Source of the DNA: Lentisphaeria bacterium
Lineage (GTDB): Bacteria; Verrucomicrobiota; Lentisphaeria; Victivallales; Victivallaceae
Reading direction: 5' to 3'
DNA length: 64,000 nucleotides
Assembly: GCA_018265615.1 (NCBI GenBank)
Contig: JABLYX010000019.1
Location: 1 to 64,000 of the forward strand
The notes below the pieces were generated by a model that was not told where the DNA came from, did no database searches, and saw only the letters and a list, made by a program, of their open reading frames with translations. Shown piece by piece: positions 17,520-26,115 of this stretch; position 1 is the stretch's first letter; each line of letters opens with the position of its first letter. A program made the translations under genes and the position numbers.

Positions 17520-18122
17520 ATGACCCTCACGCTGATGACCTCGATTCAGATTCTCGTGCTGCTGAACCCGTTTGCGGTGCTTTCGACCTTCCTTGCGATG
17601 ACGCCGGAGTGTACGGAGCATGACCGGCGGCAGATCGTGCTCCGCGCGATGGCGGCGGTCGTCGTCTCCGGGATTCTGCTCTTCTTCGGCGGAAGCGTGA
17701 TCTTCTCGCTCTTCGGCATCAACATCGACGTGTTCCGCATCGGCGGCGGCGTGATCCTGATGGTATGCTCGATCCTGCTGGTATGGGGGAAACCGGAGCC
17801 GAAGCGGGAGAACGGGAACGACCCCGGACACGACATCGCCGTGGTTCCGATCGCGATTCCGATGGCGGTCGGCCCCGGAACCGCGGCCGGACTGATCGTG
17901 ATCGGCATCGAGAGCCGCGGCGTCTGGGCGACGCTCTCGAACCTCTTCGCACTCTGCCTCGCCGCCGGACTCCTGACCATGCTGCTCCTGTTCGGAAGCA
18001 GGGCCGAACGGCTGCTGCGCAAACAGGGCATTGCGATCATCACGAAGCTGACCGGGCTCTTCCTCTCCGCCATCGCCGCGAGCATGATCCTCGAAGGGAT
18101 CCGCAACTTCTTCTCCCTCTGA
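17520..18122 (+). CDS. MarC-family integral membrane protein
   Basis: About 200 residues with six hydrophobic segments. The N-terminal half (LVLLNPFAVLSTFLAMTP, RAMAAVVVSGILLFFGG) and the central AIPMAVGPGTAAGLIVIG are hallmarks of the MarC/YhgN/YchE family, inner membrane proteins of uncertain transport function. A GTG at 17511 directly after GGAGAAA is an alternative start. It is transcribed away from the XRE-cupin gene. Confidence 0.88.
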   Translation: MTLTLMTSIQILVLLNPFAVLSTFLAMTPECTEHDRRQIVLRAMAAVVVSGILLFFGGSVIFSLFGINIDVFRIGGGVILMVCSILLVWGKPEPKRENGNDPGHDIAVVPIAIPMAVGPGTAAGLIVIGIESRGVWATLSNLFALCLAAGLLTMLLLFGSRAERLLRKQGIAIITKLTGLFLSAIAASMILEGIRNFFSL

Positions 18123-18141
18123 GCCGTCCCGCCCCGCGCAT

Positions 18142-18176
18142 AAAAAATGACAGCGGAGCAGAGCTGCCGCCGTCAT
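18142..18176 (-). terminator. Terminator of the double-PilT gene
   Basis: On the minus strand ATGACGGCGG pairs with CCGCTGTCAT (one mismatch), followed by TTTTTT. It lies in the 79 bp between the convergent marC and PilT genes. Confidence 0.65.
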
Positions 18177-18201
18177 CGGTTGCCCGGTATCTTTCCGGAT
18201 A

Positions 18202-20412
18202 TCAGTAGGCGTCGTCGGCCTTGTAGTCGAGCATGTAAGTCTGCATCTCCTCAAGGCTGATCTTGCCTTCGCTGTAGAGCGTTTCGAGGGACTTCTGCAT
18301 CGTGATCATGCCGTCCTTCGCGCCGGTTTCAAGCAGCGACTGCAGCATTGCGGTCTTGCCTTCACGGACCAGCGCCTGAACCGGCGGGGTCCCGACGAGA
18401 ATTTCGAACGCGGCCACGCGCCCCTTGCCGTCCACGGTCGGCAGCAGCCGCTGCGAAATGATCCCGAGGATCACGCTCGCGAGCTGCAGCTTGATCTGGT
18501 TCTGCTGGTGCGACGGGAACGAGTCGATGATACGGTCGATGGTCTGCGGCGCGCTGTTCGTGTGCAGCGTGCCGAACACGAGGTGGCCCGTTTCCGCCGC
18601 GGTCAGCGCCGCCGCGATGGTTTCGGTATCGCGCATTTCGCCGACGAGGATCACGTCGGGGTCCTCGCGCAGCGCGTACTTCAGCGCCGCCGAGAACGAG
18701 TGCGTGTCGGAGTGGACCTCGCGCTGTTCGATCAGCGACATGATGTTGCGGTGCACGTATTCGATCGGGTCCTCGATCGTGATGATGTGCTCCGCCTTGT
18801 TGCGGTTGATGAAGTCGATCATACTCGCAAGGGAGGTCGACTTACCGCTGCCGGTCGGACCGGTGATCAGGATCAGCCCCTGCTGCTTCGACGTGAGCTG
18901 CAGGATCTGCGGCGGCAGATTCAGGTCCTCCGGCTTCGGAATCTTGCTGACGATCACGCGGCAGACGATGCCGACGGTTCCGCGCTGGTGGAAGCCGTTC
19001 ACACGGAAACGCCAGTTTTCGCTTTCGCCGGTCTCCTGGTTCATCACCAGCGAGATCGAAAGCGCAAGGTCGACTTCACGGTTCTCTTCGAATTCAACGC
19101 GCTGCACGGGGTTCAGGATGCTGTTCAGCAGCCGGGCGGTATCCGCCCCGGCCAGAACCGGCAGCTCCAGCGGGCGCAGCTCGCCGTGGATGCGCAGCAC
19201 CGGACTCGAACCCGCCGAAAGCAGAAGGTCCGATGCACCGGTTTTCACGGCCGTTTTCAGCAGCCGGCTCATGTCGATGAACTGGATATCCGGATCTTCC
19301 GCATCCTCGGCGCTGCCGTACTGGCTCGCAAAGGAGTCGACGCCCGACTCCATGCCCTTGAGCATGAGCTGCAGCTCGTCGCGGTTCGAAACCGCCTCGT
19401 TCGCCTCTTCCAGTGAAATGAATCCCTCTTTATAAAGGCGGAAGATCGCGCGCGTGAAGGTCATCATGCCGCTCGTGCCGCCGCGCTTGATCGCCTCGGA
19501 GAGCGAACGCATGTCGCGGTCCCCCACCAGCTTCTTGACCGTCGGCGTGCCGACCATGACCTCGAGCGCCGGAACCATCCCCTGCCCGTCGGCGCGCGGA
19601 ATCAGCCGCTGCGCGACGATGCCGACCAGCGAGTTGCCCAGGTCGCTCGCGATCTGGAGCCGCTGCTCCTCCGGATAGAGGTCGACGATACGCTCGACCG
19701 CCTGCACGGTGTCGCCGGTATGCACGGTCGTGATGACGAGATGCCCGGTCATGGCGGCGGCGATCGCCACCTGCACGGTATCCATATCGCGCATTTCGCC
19801 GATGACGATCACATCGGGGCTCTCGCGCAGGGCCGCGCGCAGGGCGTCGGAGAAGCTTGTGGTGCTGGAATTGAGCTCACGCTGCGTCACCAGGCAGTTG
19901 ATGTCGCGGTGCAGGAACTCGATCGGGTCCTCGATCGTGATGATGTGCTTGTTGAAATTGTGGTTGATGTAGTTGACCATCGCCGCCAGCGTGGTCGATT
20001 TGCCGCTGCCGGTGGAGCCGACCACGACGATGATGCCGTTCTTCTGCGCGCACATCTCGGTCAATGTCGCGGCGGGGAGCCCGAGCTCCTCGAAAAAGAG
20101 CGCTTCACCGGGATAGACCGGACGCGCGACGAAGGCGGGCCCGGCCAGCGTATCGAGAAAGTTCAACCGGAAGCGTTCCCCGGTCGGCAGCGTGAACGCC
20201 GCGTCATAGCTGCCGCGGCTGCGGTAATCCTGCTCGGCCTTCGAAGAGATGCACTGCTTGCGGAACGCATCGATTTCCTGCGCGGTCAGGAGCTCCTCGC
20301 CCTCCGGCAGCACCAGTCCGGAGCGCCGGAACGCGGGCGGTTTCCCCGCGGAAGCGAAAAGGTCCGATGCCGCCGATTCCATGGCGTATTGCAGAAGTGC
20401 GCTGATGTCCAT
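18202..20412 (-). CDS. Tandem double-PilT twitching ATPase
   Basis: This 736-residue protein contains two complete PilT/PilU-type ATPases in one chain. Copy 1 (about 1-355) has Walker A GSTGSGKST, Asp-box ITIEDPIEF, Walker B DVIVIGEMRD and His-box HLVITTVHT. Copy 2 (about 375-736) has GPTGSGKST, ITIEDPIEYVH, DVILVGEMRD and HLVFGTLHT. PilT retracts type IV pili, and PilT and PilU are normally separate genes of about 340-380 residues. All motifs are intact in both halves. The ends (SLEEANEAV, SLEEMQTYML) resemble each other, supporting duplication or fusion. Cytoplasmic, at the pilus base. Confidence 0.93.
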   Translation of the reverse strand: MDISALLQYAMESAASDLFASAGKPPAFRRSGLVLPEGEELLTAQEIDAFRKQCISSKAEQDYRSRGSYDAAFTLPTGERFRLNFLDTLAGPAFVARPVYPGEALFFEELGLPAATLTEMCAQKNGIIVVVGSTGSGKSTTLAAMVNYINHNFNKHIITIEDPIEFLHRDINCLVTQRELNSSTTSFSDALRAALRESPDVIVIGEMRDMDTVQVAIAAAMTGHLVITTVHTGDTVQAVERIVDLYPEEQRLQIASDLGNSLVGIVAQRLIPRADGQGMVPALEVMVGTPTVKKLVGDRDMRSLSEAIKRGGTSGMMTFTRAIFRLYKEGFISLEEANEAVSNRDELQLMLKGMESGVDSFASQYGSAEDAEDPDIQFIDMSRLLKTAVKTGASDLLLSAGSSPVLRIHGELRPLELPVLAGADTARLLNSILNPVQRVEFEENREVDLALSISLVMNQETGESENWRFRVNGFHQRGTVGIVCRVIVSKIPKPEDLNLPPQILQLTSKQQGLILITGPTGSGKSTSLASMIDFINRNKAEHIITIEDPIEYVHRNIMSLIEQREVHSDTHSFSAALKYALREDPDVILVGEMRDTETIAAALTAAETGHLVFGTLHTNSAPQTIDRIIDSFPSHQQNQIKLQLASVILGIISQRLLPTVDGKGRVAAFEILVGTPPVQALVREGKTAMLQSLLETGAKDGMITMQKSLETLYSEGKISLEEMQTYMLDYKADDAY

Positions 20413-20543
20413 AACTCACGTTTCCTCATTGTTGTATGTAAATATCATTGAAGTAAGTCCATGCCTCTGCTTGAAAAGCACAAGTATATCTGTTACTTTA
20501 AGTGTAATATCGCACGAAAGCAACCCCGGAAGCTCACAAAATC

Positions 20544-20987
20544 ATGAAAAAGTTGCAGATAAAGATCAAAATGGCCGAAAACTGCGCCGATCTCACTCCG
20601 GCAAAAGCGCATCCCGACGATGCGGCGTTCGATCTCCGCTCCCGCGTGGAAGCGGAGCTGCCTCCGGGAAAGAGCGTACTGGTCCCGACCGGGCTGTTCA
20701 TCGAGCTGCCGCCCGGCTATGAGGCGCAGGTGCGCCCCCGCAGCGGGCTCGCGCTCAAACACAATCTCATGCTGACGAACTCCCCCGGCACGATCGACGC
20801 GGGTTATCGCGGCGAAGTCGGGGTCATCATGTTCAACGCGGGCAAAGAGCCGTTCCCTGTGCGGCGCGGCGACCGCATCGCGCAGATGGTGATCGCGCAG
20901 CTGCCGGAAATCGAGCTCGCCGCCGCGGAGGATCTTTCGGAGACGGGGCGCGGCGCGGGCGGCTTCGGCAGCACCGGCCGCAGCTGA
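20544..20987 (+). CDS. dut: Deoxyuridine 5'-triphosphate nucleotidohydrolase
   Basis: This 147-residue trimeric dUTPase hydrolyses dUTP to dUMP and pyrophosphate, keeping uracil out of DNA and supplying dTMP synthesis. The five family motifs are present in order: DDAAFDLRS, RPRSGLAL, GTIDAGYRGEVGV, RGDRIAQMVI and RGAGGFGSTG. The length is typical and the P-loop-like C-terminal arm is intact. The CpsB-like gene begins 7 nt downstream. Confidence 0.95.
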   Translation: MKKLQIKIKMAENCADLTPAKAHPDDAAFDLRSRVEAELPPGKSVLVPTGLFIELPPGYEAQVRPRSGLALKHNLMLTNSPGTIDAGYRGEVGVIMFNAGKEPFPVRRGDRIAQMVIAQLPEIELAAAEDLSETGRGAGGFGSTGRS

Positions 20988-20994
20988 CCCCGAT

Positions 20995-21729
20995 ATGATC
21001 GACCTGCATTCGCACATCCTGCCGGGAATCGACGACGGCGCGGCCGACTTCGAAGCCGCCTGCCGGATGCTGGCGGCGGCGAAGCGCGACGGAGTTATGA
21101 TGCTCGCCGCGACGAGCCATGCTTCCGCCCCGGCGGCGGACTACGATGCAGCGTTCGCCCGGCTTGAACCGGAGGCCGCGAAGTTCGGGATCACGCTGCT
21201 GCGCGGCCTCGAATACGATTACTGCCGGCTCGAACCGGAGCTCCCTTTCGTGACGCTCGGCGCGACGCGGTTCATCCTGCTCGACTTCGCGCAGCCGTCG
21301 CTTCCGCCCGGAGCGGAGGCAATGCTCTTCACGCTCGCGCAGAGGGGATTCCGGCCCGTCGTCGTACATCCCGAGCGGCTGTTCGCGACGGACCCGCTCC
21401 GCACGCTCGAGCCGATCGCCGGGCTGGATCCGGTGTTCCAGCTCAACAGCGGCAGCATCCTCGGGCGATACGGAAAAAAAGTGCGAGAATCGGCCCTCCG
21501 GCTGATCGACGGCGGCTGCTGCCACTTCTTCGCGAACGATGCGCACAACGAAAACGGCTTCCGTTTGACGGAGTGCCGCGCCCTGCTGTCAAAGCGCTAT
21601 CCGCCGGAAACCGTGACGCTCTGGTTCGAAGAGAATCCTGCCCGGATCCTCGCCGGAGAAGAGCCGCTGCCCGTGCGCCCTCCCCGCCCCGGAGTGCTCG
21701 GGAAACTCCGTGCCCGGCTCGGGCTCTGA
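20995..21729 (+). CDS. PHP-family tyrosine-phosphatase (CpsB/YwqE-like)
   Basis: This 244-residue protein has the metal-binding motifs of the CpsB/Wzb PHP phosphatase family: HSHILPGIDDGA at the N-terminus, HPERLF in the middle and FANDAHN near the end. Family members dephosphorylate bacterial tyrosine kinases that control capsule or exopolysaccharide export. No kinase or capsule gene is adjacent, so the substrate is unassigned. It follows dut closely and is probably co-transcribed. Confidence 0.85.
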   Translation: MIDLHSHILPGIDDGAADFEAACRMLAAAKRDGVMMLAATSHASAPAADYDAAFARLEPEAAKFGITLLRGLEYDYCRLEPELPFVTLGATRFILLDFAQPSLPPGAEAMLFTLAQRGFRPVVVHPERLFATDPLRTLEPIAGLDPVFQLNSGSILGRYGKKVRESALRLIDGGCCHFFANDAHNENGFRLTECRALLSKRYPPETVTLWFEENPARILAGEEPLPVRPPRPGVLGKLRARLGL

Positions 21730-21740
21730 CACGCCGGAAA

Positions 21741-21771
21741 AACCGAGGAGGAGGTGTCCCCCCTCCTCCGG
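21741..21771 (-). terminator. Terminator of the flavodoxin gene
   Basis: GGAGGAGG (21747-21754) pairs with CCTCCTCC (21762-21769). On the minus strand the stem is followed by CGGTTTTT. It lies between the convergent CpsB-like and flavodoxin genes. Confidence 0.6.
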
Positions 21772-21784
21772 GTGTTCCTGAGGC

Positions 21785-22279
21785 TTACAATGCACCGGTG
21801 AGCCGGGCGCACCACCTGTCGATGCGTCCGGCGGTTTCACCGGGTTCGTTGTCGTCGTCGAGGGCGAGCCCGACAAAGACATCGCCCTCGTCGGCGGTGG
21901 AGGCGGAGTGGGTGTAACCCGCATTGCTCCATTTCCCGACGATTTCGGCGCCGGCGGCTTTCGCTTTTTCCGCGAGGTCGGCCATGCCGTTCACGAAGGT
22001 GTCCGCGAAGCCGGCGGAGTCGCCGAGCCCGAAAAGGGCGACCTTGACGCCGGAAAGATCGGCGGCTTCGAGCATCGGGAGCGCGCTCTGCCAATCGTCC
22101 TGAAGCTCGCCGTACCCCCAGGTGGAGGTGCCGAGAATCAGAAGGTCGGCCTTGAAATCGTCCGGGCCGGCGTCTGCGACGTTGATCGCTTCGCCGCCGA
22201 GCTTCGCGGCGACGGCCTCCGCCGCGCGCTTCGTGTTGCCGGTGCTTGAACCGTAAATGACTTTGACGGATTTGCCCAT
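21785..22279 (-). CDS. Flavodoxin
   Basis: This 164-residue protein starts at the ATG at 22279, with AAAGGA upstream. The FMN phosphate loop is IYGSSTGNTKRAAE. Further flavodoxin signatures are LGTSTWGYGELQDDWQ and the acidic ALDDDNEPGET near the end. It carries low-potential electrons, often in place of ferredoxin when iron is scarce. The gene follows a DUF3793 gene by 34 nt on the same strand. Upstream in-frame codons are GC-rich non-homologous sequence and were excluded. Confidence 0.93.
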   Translation of the reverse strand: MGKSVKVIYGSSTGNTKRAAEAVAAKLGGEAINVADAGPDDFKADLLILGTSTWGYGELQDDWQSALPMLEAADLSGVKVALFGLGDSAGFADTFVNGMADLAEKAKAAGAEIVGKWSNAGYTHSASTADEGDVFVGLALDDDNEPGETAGRIDRWCARLTGAL

Positions 22280-22313
22280 GGGAACAGTTTCCTTTCGTTT
22301 CGCCGTCCGCGGC

Positions 22314-22922
22314 TTAAGCGGCGGACGCGGTGTTATGGATTTTACGCAGGGTCGCCGCAAGCGGCTTCCCGCAGTCAACCAGCTCTTTCACATAATTTTC
22401 GGCGCCGCGGTACGCCTCCATGACCGCGAGGGACTCGGCGGGATCACCGGCCACGCGCCAGAGGCCGCGGGGAACCGCGAGGCAGCCCGCCGGATTTTCG
22501 AGGAACCCGCGCACATCCTTCAGCGGGTACCCGAGAAACGCCCCGATCTCATGCGGGAACCCGCCCTCCCCGCGGCAGCGCCGGACGAGTTCATCGAGCT
22601 CGGAGCCGGAACGGTAGCCGCGCTCCCGCAGGAACTCCGCCGTCTCCGGCCGCGCCAGGTGCGCCCCCAGCACATCGCGGCGGAAGAAAAAAACCACGAG
22701 GTTGCCGCCGTTCCGCTTCAAGATCAGGCATTCGAGCTTCAGCGCATCGAGGATCTCCTGCTGATGGACGCAGAAAAGGTCGAACTGCCTGCCGCCCGCG
22801 AGGTGCCGGCAGTTCGTCAGCCGCAGCAGCCCGGAGGGCTTCACGCCGAGGATCACCGGTGCGAGCTTCACAAGCAGATGCCGGATCAACCGGTGTGTGT
22901 TCGGGCAGTTCGTCAGTTTCAT
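22314..22922 (-). CDS. DUF3793 family protein
   Basis: This 202-residue protein has a good ribosome site (GAGGAG, 5 nt). Features matching DUF3793 are the N-terminal LLVKLAPVILGVKPSGLL, the middle ILKRNGGNLVVFFFRRD, and the hallmark FPHEIGAFLGYPLKDVRGFL. The family is found in anaerobes next to flavodoxin or ferrous iron uptake genes, and its biochemical role is unknown. Here it precedes flavodoxin, consistent with an iron- or redox-related operon. No signal peptide or catalytic motif is visible. Confidence 0.85.
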   Translation of the reverse strand: MKLTNCPNTHRLIRHLLVKLAPVILGVKPSGLLRLTNCRHLAGGRQFDLFCVHQQEILDALKLECLILKRNGGNLVVFFFRRDVLGAHLARPETAEFLRERGYRSGSELDELVRRCRGEGGFPHEIGAFLGYPLKDVRGFLENPAGCLAVPRGLWRVAGDPAESLAVMEAYRGAENYVKELVDCGKPLAATLRKIHNTASAA

Positions 22923-22946
22923 GTGAGCTCCTCAACCGCAATAATT

Positions 22947-22960
22947 AGTTACATCTAACT
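22947..22960. promoter_or_regulatory. Small inverted repeat upstream of DUF3793
   Basis: AGTTA-CATC-TAACT lies about 25 nt upstream of the DUF3793 start in an AT-rich stretch. Its position and symmetry suit an operator for a metal or redox regulator. The five-base arms are short, so this is tentative. Confidence 0.3.
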
Positions 22961-22972
22961 TTCTGTGCAAAT

Positions 22973-23022
22973 AAAAAATCCGTTCATCCATGCATCAATA
23001 TATATGCGCGGGGAACGGATTT
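22973..23022 (-). terminator. Terminator of the lnt-to-ABM operon
   Basis: On the minus strand AAATCCGTTC (23022-23013) pairs perfectly with GAACGGATTT (22985-22976) and runs into a T-rich tail. The loop is about 27 nt. It lies 12 nt after the ABM stop. Confidence 0.6.
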
Positions 23023-23034
23023 CAAGCCCCGGAA

Positions 23035-23334
23035 TTAGAAAAGGCTAACTTTTTCCGGTTCGATCCTGTGCACGGTGAACGGTTCGGAGGTGTATTCGTT
23101 GACGCACCCCGCGAAACCGAGGAAATGGCTGGTCTGGTTGTGCTCTTCGAGCGCCTTGTCGCTCTCCCAGGTTTCGAGGATGATGTAGAGGTTCGGGTGC
23201 AGGACATCGGGATAGATGTCGTAGCTGATGTTGCCTTTCTCCCGGCGGGAGTTCTCGACGAGCGGCTTCACCATCGCTTCGAAGGCGACGGCTTTTTCAG
23301 GACGGACCGGAACGGTGACAATGAGTTTGAACAT
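23035..23334 (-). CDS. Antibiotic biosynthesis monooxygenase (ABM/YgiN) domain protein
   Basis: This 99-residue single-domain protein has the dimeric alpha-beta barrel fold of ABM proteins: FKLIVTVPVRPEKAVAFEAM, GNISYDIYPDVLHPNLYIILETWESDKALEEH and HNQTSHF. Small stand-alone members act as quinol monooxygenases or haem-related enzymes, so a specific reaction cannot be assigned. It is the last gene of the minus-strand operon, 4 nt after the DUF2059 gene. Confidence 0.85.
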   Translation of the reverse strand: MFKLIVTVPVRPEKAVAFEAMVKPLVENSRREKGNISYDIYPDVLHPNLYIILETWESDKALEEHNQTSHFLGFAGCVNEYTSEPFTVHRIEPEKVSLF

Positions 23335-23338
23335 GATA

Positions 23339-23881
23339 CTACTCCTCTTTCGGTTCGGAAGCGGGAGCGGCCGGAGCCCGGGGGCCGGGACCTTCCTGCT
23401 TCGGTTGTTCGAGCAATTGCCGCTTCTGCATCTCCTGCTGCATCTGCTGCTGGAAATGCGGCATATTCTCTTCCATTTTCCGCCGCGTGACTTCCGCGAC
23501 GGCGACGGCGATCCGCGTCCCGGCGGCGGCCTTCCTGCGGCCGATGGGGGATTGGTAGAAACGGATCAGCTCGCGGATTTCGTCCGGCGTGTAAATGTCG
23601 AGGTAGATCTTCGCAAGCTCCTCCTTCTGCGCCTCATACGAAATGGTCCGGCGCAGATACGATTCGAACGCCTGCCGGTACGGCTGCAGCTCCGGAGCGC
23701 TTTTGAGCTGAGCGTCAAGGCTGGTCTGCAGCGTCTGCTCCATCATGCGCGGCGTGCCTTCGGCCTCGAGCAGCGCATAGGCGAGCATCATCTCCTCAAG
23801 GCGGTAGCTCTTCACCGGTTCGGCGGCCGCGAAAACGCAGGATGCGAACGATAATACGGCAATCATCAGGCGGGACTTCAT
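23339..23881 (-). CDS. Secreted DUF2059 protein
   Basis: This 180-residue protein has a signal peptide (LMIAVLSFASCVFAAAEP). The DUF2059 core (about 85-140) is visible as LAKIYLDIYTPDEIRELIRFYQSPIGRRKAA. The C-terminus is low-complexity and rich in Gln, Pro and Glu. DUF2059 is a periplasmic helical domain of unknown function. The start overlaps the cvfB stop by 4 nt (ATGA), so translation is probably coupled. Confidence 0.85.
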   Translation of the reverse strand: MKSRLMIAVLSFASCVFAAAEPVKSYRLEEMMLAYALLEAEGTPRMMEQTLQTSLDAQLKSAPELQPYRQAFESYLRRTISYEAQKEELAKIYLDIYTPDEIRELIRFYQSPIGRRKAAAGTRIAVAVAEVTRRKMEENMPHFQQQMQQEMQKRQLLEQPKQEGPGPRAPAAPASEPKEE

Positions 23882-24744
23882 GGTTTCTCCTCCGTGGAAG
23901 GCGCACCGGCGAGCCGGATTCCGTCGTCCGAAATCACGATTTTACGCTCTTTGTAAAGTATGCCGATGAGCTGTTTGAATACACGTTTGCTGAAGCTGAA
24001 ATAGTCGCGGATCTCCTCGAGGCTGCTTTTCGCGTTCAGCGGCAGGAAGCCGCCCGCATCCTCAAGCGCGTCGAGGATCACCGGCTTGTATGCCGCGACT
24101 CCTCCGAAGCCGTCGGGGCGGAGCCGGACGTCGACCCGGTTCTCCTCCTGCCGGACCGCATGGACGTACCCGGTCAGGCGGTCGCCGGGGCGGACGGACT
24201 GGAAAAGCTCGTTATAATAGATGATTCCGATATATTTATCCTCGACGATCACACGCCAGCCGAGCCGCGCTTTGTCCCAGACCGTCACGCGGACTTCGCT
24301 GTTCGGCGCGAGCTCCGACACATCGCCCTTGTAGAAGCGGCTCAGGCGGCGCGACGCGGCGATGCGCCCGGTCAGTTGATCGATATAGAGGCGGACGAGG
24401 CAGGTTCTGCCCGCTTCGACCCGCTCCGGCTGCTCGCGGAACGGCAGCAGCAGATCCTTGTCGAGTCCCCAGTCGAGGAAGGCGCCGATCTTCGTAATTT
24501 CCTTCACGCGCAGCAGCGCGAGCGTATCCACCTCGGCCTTCGGCTTCTGCGTGGTCGCGACGGGGCGGTCCTCGGAGTCGAGCGACAGGAATACGTCGAT
24601 CTCATCCCCCTCCGCGAAACCCGCCGGAACGAATTTTTTCGGCAGCAGGACGGTCTCCCGGTGATTGCGCCCGTCGGAGAGGAAGAAGCCGAATTCGGTC
24701 TCCTTCTCCGCTGTGAGGCGCTGGTGTTTTCCGATATTGAGCAT
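23878..24744 (-). CDS. cvfB: S1 RNA-binding protein CvfB
   Basis: This 288-residue protein matches the CvfB/YitL family of tandem S1-like domains plus a winged helix. Visible are the first S1 strand set (GKHQRLTAEKETEFGFFLSD, LLPKKFV), a second S1 domain (KEITKIGAFLDWGLDKDLLLPF), a third (IGIIYYNELFQSVRPGDRLTGYV), and the C-terminal wHTH (SLEEIRDYFSFSKRVFKQLIGILYKERKI). The protein binds RNA; in Staphylococcus it affects virulence factor expression. It is in the operon with DUF89 3 nt upstream. Confidence 0.9.
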   Translation of the reverse strand: MLNIGKHQRLTAEKETEFGFFLSDGRNHRETVLLPKKFVPAGFAEGDEIDVFLSLDSEDRPVATTQKPKAEVDTLALLRVKEITKIGAFLDWGLDKDLLLPFREQPERVEAGRTCLVRLYIDQLTGRIAASRRLSRFYKGDVSELAPNSEVRVTVWDKARLGWRVIVEDKYIGIIYYNELFQSVRPGDRLTGYVHAVRQEENRVDVRLRPDGFGGVAAYKPVILDALEDAGGFLPLNAKSSLEEIRDYFSFSKRVFKQLIGILYKERKIVISDDGIRLAGAPSTEEKP

Positions 24745-24747
24745 GTT

Positions 24748-25605
24748 CTAAAGATTCTTTCCGATAATTTTGATCGAGCCGAGCGGGCTCGCGACGCGCT
24801 GCGAAACAACCTGGCACTTCACGCGCAGCAGGAAAAAAACCGGGCGCTCGGTAAACCCCTCGTCGAGCGACTCGAAGTTCCCCTGCCCCTTGGAGACAAC
24901 CACATCCGCGCGGCGCATCGCATCGAGCAGCTCCCGGCTGCTGTTGCGCAGCGAGACGCCGGGCGCACGGTCGCCGGTGTCGACGACCGGCACCCCCGTG
25001 ATCCCGGAGAGCGCCGCTTCGCGCCGGGTCACGTCGTTCAGGATCGGCAGCCCGCGAACGCCGATCGTGATCTTGTCGCGGTAACGCTCGATCAGCAGCC
25101 GGTCGATGACCGCTTCGCCGCAGTTGTCGAGCATGTAAAAGACCGACTGCGCCGCGTCGAGCCGGCGCTTGAACTCCGCGCACAGCCCGCGGTCGAACGG
25201 CAGGTCGAAAACCTCGCGGATCTTCTCCTCCGCCTCGCACAGGTCGAAGTTCGGATTCACGCCGTAATCGATGATGTTCCCGCCGATCGCCAACCGCACG
25301 GCGGCCTCGAACGGATCGGGCGCCTCCTCCGCCATGCGCCGCAGGTCGGGCAGCAGCGCAAGTCCGAGCTCGGTCGAACGCTCCTTGATCTCGCGCAGCG
25401 GATCATCCACGCCGGAGAGCCCGGAGACGATCGAGTGAAACATCGACGCGAATTCAGGCGGAGTCGTCTCTTCGTCCGCCTCGAGCACAAGCCGCAGCAG
25501 CCGTTTCACGAGGGCATGCTGCGCATCGGCGGAGCCGGCCGCTTTTTTCGCAAGCTCCGAGAGCTGCGAAAGGATGCAGGGGTAACAGTCAACCTGGACA
25601 CGCAT
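24748..25605 (-). CDS. DUF89/ARMT1-like damage-control phosphatase
   Basis: This 285-residue protein begins with MRVQVDCYPCILSQ, the usual N-terminus of bacterial and archaeal DUF89 proteins. The metal site residues are seen in YMLDNCGEAVIDRLLIE and VVVSKGQGNFESL. Family members are metal-dependent phosphatases that remove damaged or unwanted sugar phosphates and nucleotides. It lies between the HIT gene (1 nt gap) and cvfB in the operon. Confidence 0.9.
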   Translation of the reverse strand: MRVQVDCYPCILSQLSELAKKAAGSADAQHALVKRLLRLVLEADEETTPPEFASMFHSIVSGLSGVDDPLREIKERSTELGLALLPDLRRMAEEAPDPFEAAVRLAIGGNIIDYGVNPNFDLCEAEEKIREVFDLPFDRGLCAEFKRRLDAAQSVFYMLDNCGEAVIDRLLIERYRDKITIGVRGLPILNDVTRREAALSGITGVPVVDTGDRAPGVSLRNSSRELLDAMRRADVVVSKGQGNFESLDEGFTERPVFFLLRVKCQVVSQRVASPLGSIKIIGKNL

Positions 25606-25606
25606 G

Positions 25607-26104
25607 CTACACCTCGCTCCAGCCGGCGCGCAGGAGTCCGGCGGTCGCCTCCAGCGCTTCCGGCACGCAGCGGATGTCCGCGAGCACCGGCATGAAGTTG
25701 GTGTCCCCGTTCCAGCGCGGCACGATATGCATATGCAGATGGTCCGCCACGCCCGCGCCGGCCGCGGAGCCGATGTTGAAGCCGATGTTGAAGCCGGCCG
25801 GCTCCATGGTTCTGCGCAGCGTGAGCTCGGCCCTCATGCAGAGCTCAAAGAGCTCCGTGCGCTCCTCCGCCGACAGCAGCGGCAGATCGCCGGCATGGCG
25901 GTACGGGACTGCGAGCAGATGCCCCATGTTGTACGGGTAGCGGTTCAGCATCACAAAAGCGGTTTTGCCGCGGTGGATGACAAGCGCATCCTCCGGCTTG
26001 CCGGCGGGCGCCTCGTTGCCGCAGAGAAAACACTCCTCAGGCCGCTCGCCGCGGATGAAATCGACGCGCCACGGGGCCCAGAGCGGCCGGTTGGATTCCT
26101 GCAT
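25607..26104 (-). CDS. HIT-domain nucleotide hydrolase/transferase
   Basis: This 165-residue protein carries the histidine triad DHLHMHIVPRW with the family spacing. The N-terminus holds PLWAPWRVDFI and CFLCG, as in Ap4A phosphorylase-like HIT proteins (zinc-ribbon-like Cys pair). Substrates are usually dinucleoside polyphosphates or adenylylated small molecules. It lies 11 nt after lnt and is followed directly by DUF89. Confidence 0.9.
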   Translation of the reverse strand: MQESNRPLWAPWRVDFIRGERPEECFLCGNEAPAGKPEDALVIHRGKTAFVMLNRYPYNMGHLLAVPYRHAGDLPLLSAEERTELFELCMRAELTLRRTMEPAGFNIGFNIGSAAGAGVADHLHMHIVPRWNGDTNFMPVLADIRCVPEALEATAGLLRAGWSEV

Positions 26105-26115
26105 GGTTGAGCTCC

